Positions 43,197 to 51,642 of a stretch of 64,000 nucleotides of DNA are shown one piece after another. Origin of the DNA: Stenotrophomonas sp. ESTM1D_MKCIP4_1 (GTDB lineage: Bacteria > Pseudomonadota > Gammaproteobacteria > Xanthomonadales > Xanthomonadaceae); NCBI RefSeq assembly GCF_003086895.1, contig NZ_CP026004.1:3678684-3742683 (forward strand). The letters are read 5' to 3'. Positions within the stretch are counted from its first letter, which is position 1. Every line of letters starts with the position of its first letter. The position numbers were made by a program, and so were the translations under genes. The notes beneath the pieces are model-generated. The model worked only from the letters and a program-made list of their open reading frames with translations, was not told the origin of the DNA and made no database searches.

Positions 43197-44486
43197 TCAG
43201 CCCTGGTCCTGCGGCAGCCCGGCGCGATGGCCGATGACCGAATAGAACAGGATGTACAGGTAGCAGGGCACCATCAGCAGGACAAAGACCAGCTGGAAAT
43301 CGATGTGCTGCTTGAGCACCGCGAACAGCTGCGGAATGATGGCGCCGCCCGCGATGCCCATCACCAGCAGGGCCGAACCGGTTTCGGTGAAACGCCCCAG
43401 GCCGCGGATGGCCAGCGGGAAGATGGCCGGCCACATCATCGCGTTGGCAAAGCCCAGCAGCGCCACGAAGGCCACCGAGACATAGCCGTGGGTTGCCCAG
43501 GCCCCCAGGCAGAACAGCACGCCCAGCATCGCCGAAACCGTCAGGTAGCGCGACTGCGACACCACGCGGGGAATCAGCGCCAGGCCGACCACGTAGCCGA
43601 TGAGCATGGCGAACAGGGTCAGCGAGGTGAACATCTTGGTCTGGTCCAGCGGCAGGTCGAAACCATGGCCGTAGGTACCGATGGCATCACCGGCCATCAC
43701 TTCCACGCCGACGTACACGAACAGGCACAGCACGCCCAGCCACAGGTGCGGGAACTGGAAGATGCTGCGGCGTTCGGCGGCGCCCGCTGCGACTGGCGTG
43801 GCGTTGGCTTCGGACGGCTTGATTTCCGGCAGCGGCGAGAACAGCACCGCCACCGCCAGCACCACCAGCACACCGGCCATGGCCAGGTACGGTGCGTGGA
43901 TCTTGGCCGCGAATTCGTTGAGCAGCTGCGCCTTGGTGGCTTCATCGGCAGCGGCCACGCTGGCCGACAGATCGCCGATGCCGTGCAGCACCAGCGTGCC
44001 GATCAGCACCGGCGCCAGCATGCCCGCGATCTTGTTGCAGATGCCCATCAGCGCGATGCGGCGCGCGGCTGTTTCGATCGGGCCGAGAATGGAGATGTAG
44101 GGGTTGATGGCGGTCTGCAGCAGCGCCAGGCCACTGCCGATCACGAACAGGCCGCCGAGGGCGCCCGGGTACCAGCGCTGGGTAGCGAATTCGCCGAACA
44201 GCGCCGCGCCACCGGCCATCACCAGCAGGCTCAGGCTGAGCCCCTTCTTCATGCCGGTGCGGCGAAGGATCCACGACGACGGCAACGCCAGGAAGAAGTA
44301 GGACAGGTAGAACACCATCAGCACCAGGAAGGCGCCGACTTCGCTGAGCTCGAAAGCGAGCTTGACGAAGGTGATCAACGGGCCGTTGAGCCAGGTGAAG
44401 AAGCCGATCAGGAAGAACAGCACGCCGACGATGGCGATGGAGGCGGCAACATTGGGACGTGCGCTTGCGGCGGTGACGGCGGACAT
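43197..44486 (-). CDS. nagP: GlcNAc permease NagP (MFS, FucP family)
   Basis: A 429-aa inner-membrane symporter with 12 hydrophobic segments. The FucP/NagP landmarks are GFFTWLNGPLITFVKLAFEL (first helices), LPSSWILRRTGMKKGLSL and LQTAINPYISILGPIETAARR. It imports GlcNAc without phosphorylation, which explains the separate kinase gene across the divergent gap. The ATG chosen begins MSAVTAASARP; the frame is open further upstream. A LacI-type palindrome sits about 50 bp before the start. Confidence 0.92.
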   Translation of the reverse strand: MSAVTAASARPNVAASIAIVGVLFFLIGFFTWLNGPLITFVKLAFELSEVGAFLVLMVFYLSYFFLALPSSWILRRTGMKKGLSLSLLVMAGGAALFGEFATQRWYPGALGGLFVIGSGLALLQTAINPYISILGPIETAARRIALMGICNKIAGMLAPVLIGTLVLHGIGDLSASVAAADEATKAQLLNEFAAKIHAPYLAMAGVLVVLAVAVLFSPLPEIKPSEANATPVAAGAAERRSIFQFPHLWLGVLCLFVYVGVEVMAGDAIGTYGHGFDLPLDQTKMFTSLTLFAMLIGYVVGLALIPRVVSQSRYLTVSAMLGVLFCLGAWATHGYVSVAFVALLGFANAMMWPAIFPLAIRGLGRFTETGSALLVMGIAGGAIIPQLFAVLKQHIDFQLVFVLLMVPCYLYILFYSVIGHRAGLPQDQG

Positions 44487-44534
44487 CGGATGGGCTCCTG
44501 CGGCGACGACCGCGGGCGGTGTCGGAGAGTGGCT

Positions 44535-44554
44535 GGGAACAACGTTGTCACATT
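44535..44554. promoter_or_regulatory. LacI-type operator candidate, nagP side
   Basis: GGGAACAACGTTGTCACATT is centred on AACGTT, with partly matching flanks (GACAACGTTGTC-like). It lies about 50 bp upstream of the nagP start, where a repressor would block the promoter. It resembles the GACAACGTTGTC motif I associate with NagR in Xanthomonas and related groups. Confidence 0.5.
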
Positions 44555-44711
44555 CTTTCGATGGAGCCCAGCGGTTTGTCAACTTCATTCAAGACCCGCT
44601 GCGGGCGGTTGTGCATTGCGCAACGCCGTCCTGCCGATCCGCGATGAATACGCGGCGTGCCTACAGCCTCTTGCCACAACGGCTTCCGGGTGAAGGCCGG
44701 GTAAAGATCAT

Positions 44712-44723
44712 GTAAACGTTTAC
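44712..44723. promoter_or_regulatory. perfect LacI/CcpA-like palindrome
   Basis: GTAAACGTTTAC is a perfect 12-bp palindrome with the central CG typical of LacI-family operators. It lies in the middle of the nagP-nagK gap and differs from the two neighbouring sites, so it may belong to a second LacI-family regulator. Confidence 0.45.
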
Positions 44724-44770
44724 CGGACCACGCATCCGTTGCGCCGCAGCAACGAAAGTGTCACGAACTC

Positions 44771-44788
44771 GTTGACATCGTTGTCAAC
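44771..44788. promoter_or_regulatory. LacI-type operator candidate, nagK side
   Basis: GTTGACA-TCGT-TGTCAAC is an 18-bp palindrome-like site about 70 bp upstream of the nagK GTG. It shares TTGTCA with the nagP-side site. The 370-bp gap 44487-44856 contains these three sites and no gene. Confidence 0.5.
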
Positions 44789-44856
44789 GCAGTTACAGAC
44801 TCGCCCCATCGCCGGGCCTTCCGCAGGTCCGGTTCCCACCTGCAGCAGGAGCCCGC

Positions 44857-45873
44857 GTGACCGCCAGCCATCCCGCCCCGGCCCATGTCCTGTCCCGAGT
44901 CGCGCCCTCGTTCCTGGCCGCCGACGTCGGCGGTACCCATGTGCGCGTGGCCAGGGCCCAGGCCAGCGGCGACGACGCACACCCGGTGCAGCTGCTGGAG
45001 TACCGCAAGTACCGCAATGCCGACTACCCTGGCCTGAGCGCGATCCTCACCGACTTCCTCGGTGACAACGCGCGGCCCAGCCAGTGCGTGGTGGCCACCG
45101 CCGGATTCGCCCGCGAAGACGGCACGGTGATCACCGCCAACCTGCCGTGGCCGCTGTCGGCCCGCCAGGTGGAGGCCGAGGTGGGCCTGCAGCACGTACA
45201 CATCGTCAACGACTTTGAAGCGGTGGCCTATGCCGCCGCGCAGGTCGACGCCAGCGGTGTGCTGCACCTGTGCGGCCCCGAGACCGCAGCGCGCGGCCCG
45301 ACCCTGGTGGTCGGCCCCGGCACCGGCCTGGGCGCGGCGTTGTGGATCCCCACGCCGAATGGCCCGGTGGTGCTGGCCACGGAAGCCGGCCAGCCGACCC
45401 TGGCGGCCAGCACGGAACTGGAAATGGCCATCGTCCGCCACATGCAGCGCGAGCGCGCGCACGTGTCGATCGAACATGCGCTGTCCGGCCCCGGCCTGAT
45501 GAACCTGTACCACGCCATCTGCGCACTGCAGGGGCAGACCCCGGTACTGGCCAGCCCCGATGCGGTGACCGCTGCAGCCATGGCCGGCACCGATGCACTG
45601 GCCCGCCAGGCGCTGGACGTGTTCTGCGGCCTGCTCGGCAGCACCATCGGCGACATGGCGCTGTTCTATGGCGCGCAGGGCGGTGTCTACCTGGCCGGCG
45701 GCATCCTGCCGCAGATCCGCGAATACCTCCATGCCAGCGCCTTCGTCGAACGCTACCTGCAGAAGGGGCCGATGGGCGAAGCACTGGCACGCATCCCGGT
45801 GAAGGTGGTCGAGCACGGGCAACTGGGCGTCATCGGCGCCGCCAGCTGGTTCCTGCTCCACGCCAACGCCTGA
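44857..45873 (+). CDS. nagK: glucokinase-family GlcNAc/glucose kinase (NagK-type)
   Basis: A 338-aa ATP-dependent sugar kinase of the bacterial glucokinase family (Glk fold). The N-terminal phosphate-binding loop is LAADVGGTHVRVARA; sugar and ATP motifs follow (ITANLPWPLS, IVNDFEAVAYAAAQ, LVVGPGTGLGAALW, GVYLAGGILPQIRE). In this locus it would phosphorylate imported GlcNAc, although the fold alone does not separate glucose from GlcNAc. The start is a GTG with GCAGGAGC upstream. It is divergent from nagP and leads into the TonB receptor and hexosaminidase genes. Confidence 0.9.
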   Translation: MTASHPAPAHVLSRVAPSFLAADVGGTHVRVARAQASGDDAHPVQLLEYRKYRNADYPGLSAILTDFLGDNARPSQCVVATAGFAREDGTVITANLPWPLSARQVEAEVGLQHVHIVNDFEAVAYAAAQVDASGVLHLCGPETAARGPTLVVGPGTGLGAALWIPTPNGPVVLATEAGQPTLAASTELEMAIVRHMQRERAHVSIEHALSGPGLMNLYHAICALQGQTPVLASPDAVTAAAMAGTDALARQALDVFCGLLGSTIGDMALFYGAQGGVYLAGGILPQIREYLHASAFVERYLQKGPMGEALARIPVKVVEHGQLGVIGAASWFLLHANA

Positions 45874-45876
45874 ACC

Positions 45877-45915
45877 GCAGTACGCAGCAAGCAGTACGCA
45901 GCACCGCAGTACGCA
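45877..45915 (+). repeat. three direct repeats of GCAGTACGCA
   Basis: GCAGTACGCA occurs at 45877, 45891 and 45906, at 14- and 15-nt spacing, just after the nagK stop and before the receptor gene. It could be a regulator site or a slippage product; no hairpin is obvious. Confidence 0.7.
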
Positions 45916-46023
45916 CGACGCGCTGTAATCGCACCATCGCGCCCGGCAGCCCCTGCTGGCGCCAGGCATGACCTGCCATTCGTTCGCCGCCGACAACGCA
46001 CACCAGTGATGAGGAGAGACATC

Positions 46024-48648
46024 ATGAACACCCGCAAGACTCTGCTTTCGGCAGCCATCGTCGGCTGCCTCGCCTTCTCGGCGCACGCCCAGCAGGCAAC
46101 GCCCCAGGACCTGGACACCGTACAGGTGGTGGGCATCCGCGCCAGCCTGGAAAAATCGCTGGACACCAAGCGCAACAACGTCGGTGTGTCCGAAGCGATC
46201 ACCGCCGAGGACATCGGCAAGTTCCCCAGCACCAACGTGGCCGAAGCGCTGTCGCAGATCCCGGGCGTCACCCTGGACCGCCGCTTCGGCCAGGGTGAGC
46301 GCGTCAGCATCGACGGCACCGACCCCAGCCTCAACCTGTCCTTCCTCGACAACCACCCGGTGGCGCAGGCCATCTGGCTGTATGGCGAGCAGCCCAACCG
46401 CGGCTTCGACTACACGCTGCTGGCCCCGCAGATCCTGGGCCGCGCGGAAATCATCAAGTCGTCCGAAGCGCGACTGACCGAAGGCAGCCTCGGCGGCACC
46501 GTGCTGATGCACACCCGCCAGCCGCTGGACCTGAAGCAGAACGAAGTGGCCGCCTCGGTGGGCTACAGCTACAGCCAGCAGGCCAGCGAAGGCAAGCCGA
46601 ACGCCGCCGTGCTGTACAGCTGGAAGAACAACGACGAGACCTTCGGCGTGGCCGTGTCGGCCCAGCACTACGAAGAAGCCGTCGACCGCCAGGGCAAGGA
46701 AGTATTCGGCTATACCAAGGCCAGCACGTTCCCCAATGCCACGGGCGTGGCCGCCGACGTGGACGTGCCGAATTCGTTCAATGCCGCCTGGTTCCAGCAG
46801 GAACGCAAGCGCGACAGCGCTGTGGTCAACCTGCAGTTCAAGCCGACCGATGAGCTCGAGTTCAACCTGAGCGGCATGTACATCAAGGAAAAGTTCGACA
46901 ACTACAACCAGTCGCTCTATTCCTTCCTGACCTGGAATCCGGGCACCGTCAACGCCGTCGATCAGCTCGGCGACGTGCGCAATGGCGTAGCCACCAGCGG
47001 CCACTCCAACGCCAGCGCCATCGCCAACAGCGGTACGCTGATCTATGACAACAACGTGCGCCTGTCCGAAGTGGTCACCAAGGGCGTGGACCTGCGCGGT
47101 GCCTGGAAGGGCGAAAGCTGGGGCGTGACCGGCCAGGCCGGCCAGAGCAAGTCCGACAACAAGAACTTGGCCCAGTACTTCATCGAGCCGTTCTACAACG
47201 GCGGCTACAGCTGGAACATGGACAAGGGCATCACCTTCGATGACCCGGCAGGCGCCCGCGACCCGGCCAACTGGGGTTCGGCCGGCGGCTGGTTCGGCAA
47301 CAACGGCGTGTTCGCCACCGAGAGCAAGGACACCTACGCCCAGCTCGATTTCAACGTGCAGTTCGACAGCATCTTCAACCAGCTGCAGTTCGGCGTGCGC
47401 CACGGCAAGCACGATGAAGCCTTCACCCTCAACGTGTACGGCGGCGTCACCCCGGGCACGCTGGCCGACGTGGGCACCATCGGCCTGACCGACATCCAGG
47501 GCTTCACCACCGACCAGGGCCGCCACGTGCAGGCCGGCCGCGACAACGTGCTGAACTGGGTGCGCAACAGCCCGATCGACTACAGCAACCCCGATCCGGC
47601 CAGCTACCTCAACAACAGCTGGGCGCTGACCCAGACCAACAACGCGGCCTACGCGCAGCTGAACTTCTCCAACGGCCCGCTGCGCGGCAACCTGGGCGTG
47701 CGCTACGTCGATTCCAAGACCGAAGGCAGCGGCTTCGTCTACGGCGGTACGCCCACCCTGACCGACCTGGACAGCAAGTGGCAGACCCGCACCAAGAAGG
47801 AAGACTTCGTGCTGCCGTCGTTGAACGTCGCGTGGGACACCGACAACGACTGGGTTTTCCGCTTCGCTGCGGCCAAGGTGATCGCCTGGGCGCCGTACAA
47901 CCAGATGGTCAACAACACCTTCCTCAACGACACCACCCTGACCGGTTCGGGCGGCAACGCCGATCTGTCGCCGTATGAGTCGTGGAACTTCAACGCCTCG
48001 GCCGAGTACTACTACGCGCCGCAGGCCGTGGTGGCCTGGTCGGTGTTCTACAAGAAGATCGACAACTACATCGATACCTCGGCCACCATCGAGCGCCAGT
48101 ACAACTCGATCCGCGACACCTCGCCGGCCACCTGGACGAACCTCGTCGGTACCAACGGCTGCACCGCCGATGGCTACTGCGATTACAGCATCCAGCGGCC
48201 GCGCAACGCCGGCAGCGGCCACGTCAAGGGCTTCAACATCAGCTTCCAGCAGCCCTTCGGCGAAAGCGGCTTCGGCCTGACCGCCAATTACACCTACGCC
48301 AACGGTGAGAACAACACCGGCGATCCGCTGCCGTACCAGTCGCGCAATGCCATTGCGTTCAGCCCGTACTACGAGAAGGGCCCGATCAATGCGCGCCTGA
48401 CCTACAACTGGCGTGACAGCTACCTGGCCGGCGGTTACGTGGCCGGTGCCGCCCCGTCCAGCGTGGACGACTACGCGGAACTGGGTGCCAGCTTCGGCTA
48501 CACCTTCAACGACAACTGGTCGCTGACGGTGGACGCGCAGAACCTGCTGGACGAGACCTACTTCCAGTACCTGGGCGACAAGGAACACCTGGCCGGCAAG
48601 TACAAGAGTGGCCGCCGCTACATGGCCACCCTGCACTTCAAGTTCTAA
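46024..48648 (+). CDS. TonB-dependent receptor of the GlcNAc/chitooligosaccharide locus
   Basis: An 874-aa outer-membrane receptor. The signal peptide ends around residue 24 (CLAFSAHAQQ). DTVQVVGIRASLEKSLDTKR is the TonB box and plug start that is typical of carbohydrate-type receptors in Xanthomonas and Caulobacter. The plug has ISAEDIGKFP-like ITAEDIGKFPSTNVAEALSQ and VSIDGTDPSLNLSFLD. The barrel ends in a terminal F (ATLHFKF). GAGGAGAGA precedes the ATG. Its position between the kinase and hexosaminidase genes argues for uptake of chitin fragments. Confidence 0.9.
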   Translation: MNTRKTLLSAAIVGCLAFSAHAQQATPQDLDTVQVVGIRASLEKSLDTKRNNVGVSEAITAEDIGKFPSTNVAEALSQIPGVTLDRRFGQGERVSIDGTDPSLNLSFLDNHPVAQAIWLYGEQPNRGFDYTLLAPQILGRAEIIKSSEARLTEGSLGGTVLMHTRQPLDLKQNEVAASVGYSYSQQASEGKPNAAVLYSWKNNDETFGVAVSAQHYEEAVDRQGKEVFGYTKASTFPNATGVAADVDVPNSFNAAWFQQERKRDSAVVNLQFKPTDELEFNLSGMYIKEKFDNYNQSLYSFLTWNPGTVNAVDQLGDVRNGVATSGHSNASAIANSGTLIYDNNVRLSEVVTKGVDLRGAWKGESWGVTGQAGQSKSDNKNLAQYFIEPFYNGGYSWNMDKGITFDDPAGARDPANWGSAGGWFGNNGVFATESKDTYAQLDFNVQFDSIFNQLQFGVRHGKHDEAFTLNVYGGVTPGTLADVGTIGLTDIQGFTTDQGRHVQAGRDNVLNWVRNSPIDYSNPDPASYLNNSWALTQTNNAAYAQLNFSNGPLRGNLGVRYVDSKTEGSGFVYGGTPTLTDLDSKWQTRTKKEDFVLPSLNVAWDTDNDWVFRFAAAKVIAWAPYNQMVNNTFLNDTTLTGSGGNADLSPYESWNFNASAEYYYAPQAVVAWSVFYKKIDNYIDTSATIERQYNSIRDTSPATWTNLVGTNGCTADGYCDYSIQRPRNAGSGHVKGFNISFQQPFGESGFGLTANYTYANGENNTGDPLPYQSRNAIAFSPYYEKGPINARLTYNWRDSYLAGGYVAGAAPSSVDDYAELGASFGYTFNDNWSLTVDAQNLLDETYFQYLGDKEHLAGKYKSGRRYMATLHFKF

Positions 48649-48670
48649 GCCTGCACCCAGCTGCACATCG

Positions 48671-48698
48671 CGACGGGCCCGGATTTCCGGGCCCGTCG
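48671..48698 (+). terminator. strong hairpin between the receptor and hexosaminidase genes
   Basis: A 13-bp perfect stem CGACGGGCCCGGA/TCCGGGCCCGTCG with a 2-nt TT core lies 22 nt after the receptor stop. No T run follows, so it may cause partial termination or RNA protection within the operon. Confidence 0.45.
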
Positions 48699-48773
48699 TA
48701 CGATGGGACACCGGAATCGCCGCCTGCGCGGCGGCCACGCGCGGCACAGCGAGCCGCCCACCACAGGAGTGAG

Positions 48774-51110
48774 ATGATGCGACCCTTCCCCCTTGCCGGC
48801 ATGCTGCTGGGCCTGGCGATGCTTCCCGCCGCTGTCCATGCCGCCGATGCGCCGGCACTGGATACCGGCCCCGGCCCGCAGCTGCGCGCCGGCAGCCTGA
48901 TGCTCATCCCCGCCCCGGCCAACGTGCAGCGCAGCCAGGGCAAGGGCATCACCCTGGCTGCAGGCACATCCCTACGCGCCGACAGCGAAGCCGAGCAGCG
49001 CGTAGCGGGCCAGTTCGCCGATCTGCTGGCCCGCAGCGGCGGCCCGCACCTGCGCCTGGCCACCGGCAAGGCCGATGCCAAGGCCGGTGGCATCCGCTTC
49101 CAGATCATCCCCACCTTCCGCGACAGTGGCGAAGGCTACACGCTGGAAAGCACCGCGCAGGGCGTGCTGGTGCAGGCCGGCAATGAAACCGGCCTGTTCT
49201 ACGGCGCCACTACCCTGGCCCAGCTCGCGACCGGTGGCAGCCAGGGCCAACTGCCCGCCGTGCAGATCCAGGATGCACCGCGCTTTGTCTGGCGCGGCTT
49301 CATGCTCGACTCGGCGCGCCACTTCCAGAGCCTGGATGAAATCAAGCGCGTGCTCGATGCGATGGCCGCGCACAAGCTCAACACCTTCCATTGGCACCTG
49401 ACCGATGACCAGGGCTGGCGCATGGAGATCAAGCGCTACCCGAAGCTGACCGACGTGGGCAGCTGCCGCCTGCCGGCCGGAGACGGCGGCATCGATCCGG
49501 TGACGAAGCAGGAATACCCGTACTGCGGCTTCTACACGCAGGACCAGATCCGTGAAGTGATCGCCTATGCGGCGAAGCTGCACATCCAGGTGATTCCGGA
49601 AATCGACGTGCCCGGCCATGCCACCGCCGCCATCGCCGCCTACCCGGAACTGGGCTCGATCAGCACCCCGCTGAAGCCGATCAGCGAATGGGGCGTGTTC
49701 CCGAATCTGTTCAATGTGGAAGACAGCACCGTCACTTTCCTGGAAAACGTGCTGGAGGAAGTGATCCAGCTGTTCCCGGCGAAGTACGTGCACGTGGGTG
49801 GCGACGAGGCGGTCAAGGACCAGTGGATTGCCTCCAGGCAGGTGCAGAAGCGCATGCGCGAGCTGGGCATCAAGGATGAGATGGCGATGCAGAGCCACAT
49901 CATCAAGCGCCTGGAAACCTTCCTGGAAGAACACGACCGCCGCCTGATCGGCTGGGACGAGATCCTCGAAGGCGGCCTGCCACCGCAGGCCACGGTGATG
50001 TCCTGGCGCGGCACCGAAGGCGGCCTGGCCGCCGCCAGCAGCGGCCATGACGTGGTGATGTCGCCGGTCAGCCACCTGTACCTGGATTACCTGCAGACCG
50101 GCTCGCCCAACGAACCGCCGGGCCGCCCGGCCCAGGTCAACCTGGCCAAGCTGTACAACTTCGAGCCGGTGCCGGCCGAACTGGCCGCCGACAAGCGCGG
50201 GCACATCCTCGGCCTGCAGGCGAACATGTTCACCGAGCACACGCGCAGCTACGCACGCCTGCAGCACAACCTGTTCCCGCGCCTGGCCGCGGTGGCTGAA
50301 ACCGGCTGGAGCGCAACCGAGCAGCGCGACTTCCGCGATTTCCTCGCCCGTCTGCCCGCGCAGCTGCAGCGTTACCGCGCGTGGGGACTGGCCTATGCGC
50401 AGACCCCGTTTGAAGTCGGCGTGGGTTACAGCGATGACCGTGCCGCCAACACCGTGACAGTCTCGCTGGCCAACCCGCTGGGCTATGAAGTGCGCTACAG
50501 CACCAACGGCACGCCGGTGACGGCCGCCTCGCCGCTGTACCAGCAGCCGCTGACCCAGCCGCTGCCGGCCACCGTACAGGCCGCTGCGTTCTTCCAGGGC
50601 CAGCCGCTGGCCGCTGCGCCGACCGTGGCTGCGTTCACCGCGCAATCGCTGCTCAGCCGCCACAGCCAGGAACTGCGCAGCTGCGTGGGTGAAAAGGGCC
50701 TGGTGCTGCGCCTGGAAGACGACGGCCCGCGCGAAGGCGCGCGTACCGTGTTCACCGTGGACATCTTCCAGCCCTGCTGGCGCTGGCCGGCTGCACAGCT
50801 GGATGGCATCAGCACAGTGGAGGTACGCGCCGGGCGCATTCCGTACTACTTCCAGCTGGCGCACGATGAGCCCGCGCGGAAGTTCGAGAAAGCGAAGAGC
50901 CGCACTGGCGAAATGCTGATCCGTCGTGGCGACTGCACCGGCAAGGTCGTCGCGCAGGTGCCGCTGCCGGCCGCACCCGACGCCGACGGCTTCGTCACCC
51001 TGCGCGCGGCGCTGCCGAAGGGGGTGTCGGGCACGGACGATCTGTGCATCAACTTCACCGGCGATACGCGCCCGGCGATGTGGGTGCTGGATGAGGTGAC
51101 GCTGCGGTAG
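48774..51110 (+). CDS. beta-N-acetylhexosaminidase, GH20
   Basis: A 778-aa exported enzyme that releases GlcNAc from chitooligosaccharides. A signal peptide covers residues 1-23 (LLGLAMLPAAVHA). The GH20b domain (about 40-165) precedes the catalytic barrel, with RGFMLDSARHFQSLDEIKR, NTFHWHLTDDQGWRMEIK, the VIPEIDVPGHATAAIAAYP block and the catalytic pair Asp344-Glu345 in HVGGDEAVKDQW. A C-terminal beta-rich domain with a Cys-containing tail follows. Two adjacent ATGs exist; AGGAGTG suits either. The TAG stop comes from a SMAG element. It supplies GlcNAc to NagP. Confidence 0.94.
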   Translation: MMRPFPLAGMLLGLAMLPAAVHAADAPALDTGPGPQLRAGSLMLIPAPANVQRSQGKGITLAAGTSLRADSEAEQRVAGQFADLLARSGGPHLRLATGKADAKAGGIRFQIIPTFRDSGEGYTLESTAQGVLVQAGNETGLFYGATTLAQLATGGSQGQLPAVQIQDAPRFVWRGFMLDSARHFQSLDEIKRVLDAMAAHKLNTFHWHLTDDQGWRMEIKRYPKLTDVGSCRLPAGDGGIDPVTKQEYPYCGFYTQDQIREVIAYAAKLHIQVIPEIDVPGHATAAIAAYPELGSISTPLKPISEWGVFPNLFNVEDSTVTFLENVLEEVIQLFPAKYVHVGGDEAVKDQWIASRQVQKRMRELGIKDEMAMQSHIIKRLETFLEEHDRRLIGWDEILEGGLPPQATVMSWRGTEGGLAAASSGHDVVMSPVSHLYLDYLQTGSPNEPPGRPAQVNLAKLYNFEPVPAELAADKRGHILGLQANMFTEHTRSYARLQHNLFPRLAAVAETGWSATEQRDFRDFLARLPAQLQRYRAWGLAYAQTPFEVGVGYSDDRAANTVTVSLANPLGYEVRYSTNGTPVTAASPLYQQPLTQPLPATVQAAAFFQGQPLAAAPTVAAFTAQSLLSRHSQELRSCVGEKGLVLRLEDDGPREGARTVFTVDIFQPCWRWPAAQLDGISTVEVRAGRIPYYFQLAHDEPARKFEKAKSRTGEMLIRRGDCTGKVVAQVPLPAAPDADGFVTLRAALPKGVSGTDDLCINFTGDTRPAMWVLDEVTLR

Positions 51111-51197
51111 AGCCGAGCCCACGCTCGGCTGCCGTTGCCCCATCCACGCATGGCGTGGATCTACGGGTCATGCCATCCACGCATGGCGTGGATCTAC
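51107..51197. repeat. three SMAG REP units after the hexosaminidase
   Basis: GTAGAGCCGAGCCCACGCTC (its TAG is the hexosaminidase stop) and then two ATCCACGC-ATG-GCGTGGATCTAC units at about 51141 and 51175. They separate the nag locus from the VanZ-like gene. Confidence 0.85.
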
Positions 51198-51236
51198 GGG
51201 GTCGGATCCCTTTCCACAGGAAAGGGCTCTGACCCC
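51198..51236. repeat. GGGGTC...GACCCC palindrome with GGAAAGGG core
   Basis: GGGGTCGGATCCCTTTCC-ACA-GGAAAGGGCTCTGACCCC forms an imperfect 18-bp stem. A second copy with the arms swapped lies at 60961-60999. It is distinct from SMAG in sequence. Confidence 0.8.
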
Positions 51237-51249
51237 GGGACCGGCACCC

Positions 51250-51642
51250 TCAGCCCCGCCAGCGCAGCAGCAGGTCGCGCAGCGGGGTCAGTGCGGTCGC
51301 CAGCCCCGACAACACGCCTACCGTATTGGCCAGTGCATCCATCGGATCCGCACTGCGGGTGCTGGTCAGTGCGCCCTGCGCGAATTCGATGCCCACGCCC
51401 ATCAGCACCAGCCCCGCCCCCGCCCACAGCAGCGGCGTGCCACGGCGGAACAACTGCACTGCACTGCCGGACAGGATGAAGTACGCCAGGAAGTGCTCGA
51501 CCTTGTCGCTGTTTTCCGGCAGCTGCAACGGCGGCGGCGGGATCAGGCAGACCACGATCACCACCAGCACCGCCAGCCCCCACAGCCCGGCCCACAACAC
51601 CGGGCGACGCAGCGGCTTGAGGGCCGCCAACGCCGCGCTCAC
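51250..51642 (-). CDS. VanZ-like membrane protein
   Basis: A 130-aa protein with four hydrophobic segments. The VanZ-family core is recognisable as NSDKVEHFLAYFILSGSA (residues ~44-61) and GVGIEFAQGALTSTRSADPM, with the conserved K-x2-H-x3-Y and E-x2-Q patterns. VanZ confers teicoplanin resistance in one context, but most chromosomal members have unknown roles. Its ATG overlaps the stop of the upstream methyltransferase gene by ATGA. Confidence 0.82.
   Translation of the reverse strand: MSAALAALKPLRRPVLWAGLWGLAVLVVIVVCLIPPPPLQLPENSDKVEHFLAYFILSGSAVQLFRRGTPLLWAGAGLVLMGVGIEFAQGALTSTRSADPMDALANTVGVLSGLATALTPLRDLLLRWRG

Noticed and set aside
42579..44693. A 704-codon open frame opposite nagP and the LacI gene
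   Set aside because: It is antisense to two convincing genes and crosses their intergenic gap. It is rich in His, Gln and Arg with no domain.
44761..48858. A 1365-codon open frame on the minus strand opposite nagK and the TonB receptor
   Set aside because: It runs antisense to two well-supported genes, is rich in Gly, Ala, Val and His as expected of a GC-rich shadow frame, and has no recognisable domain.
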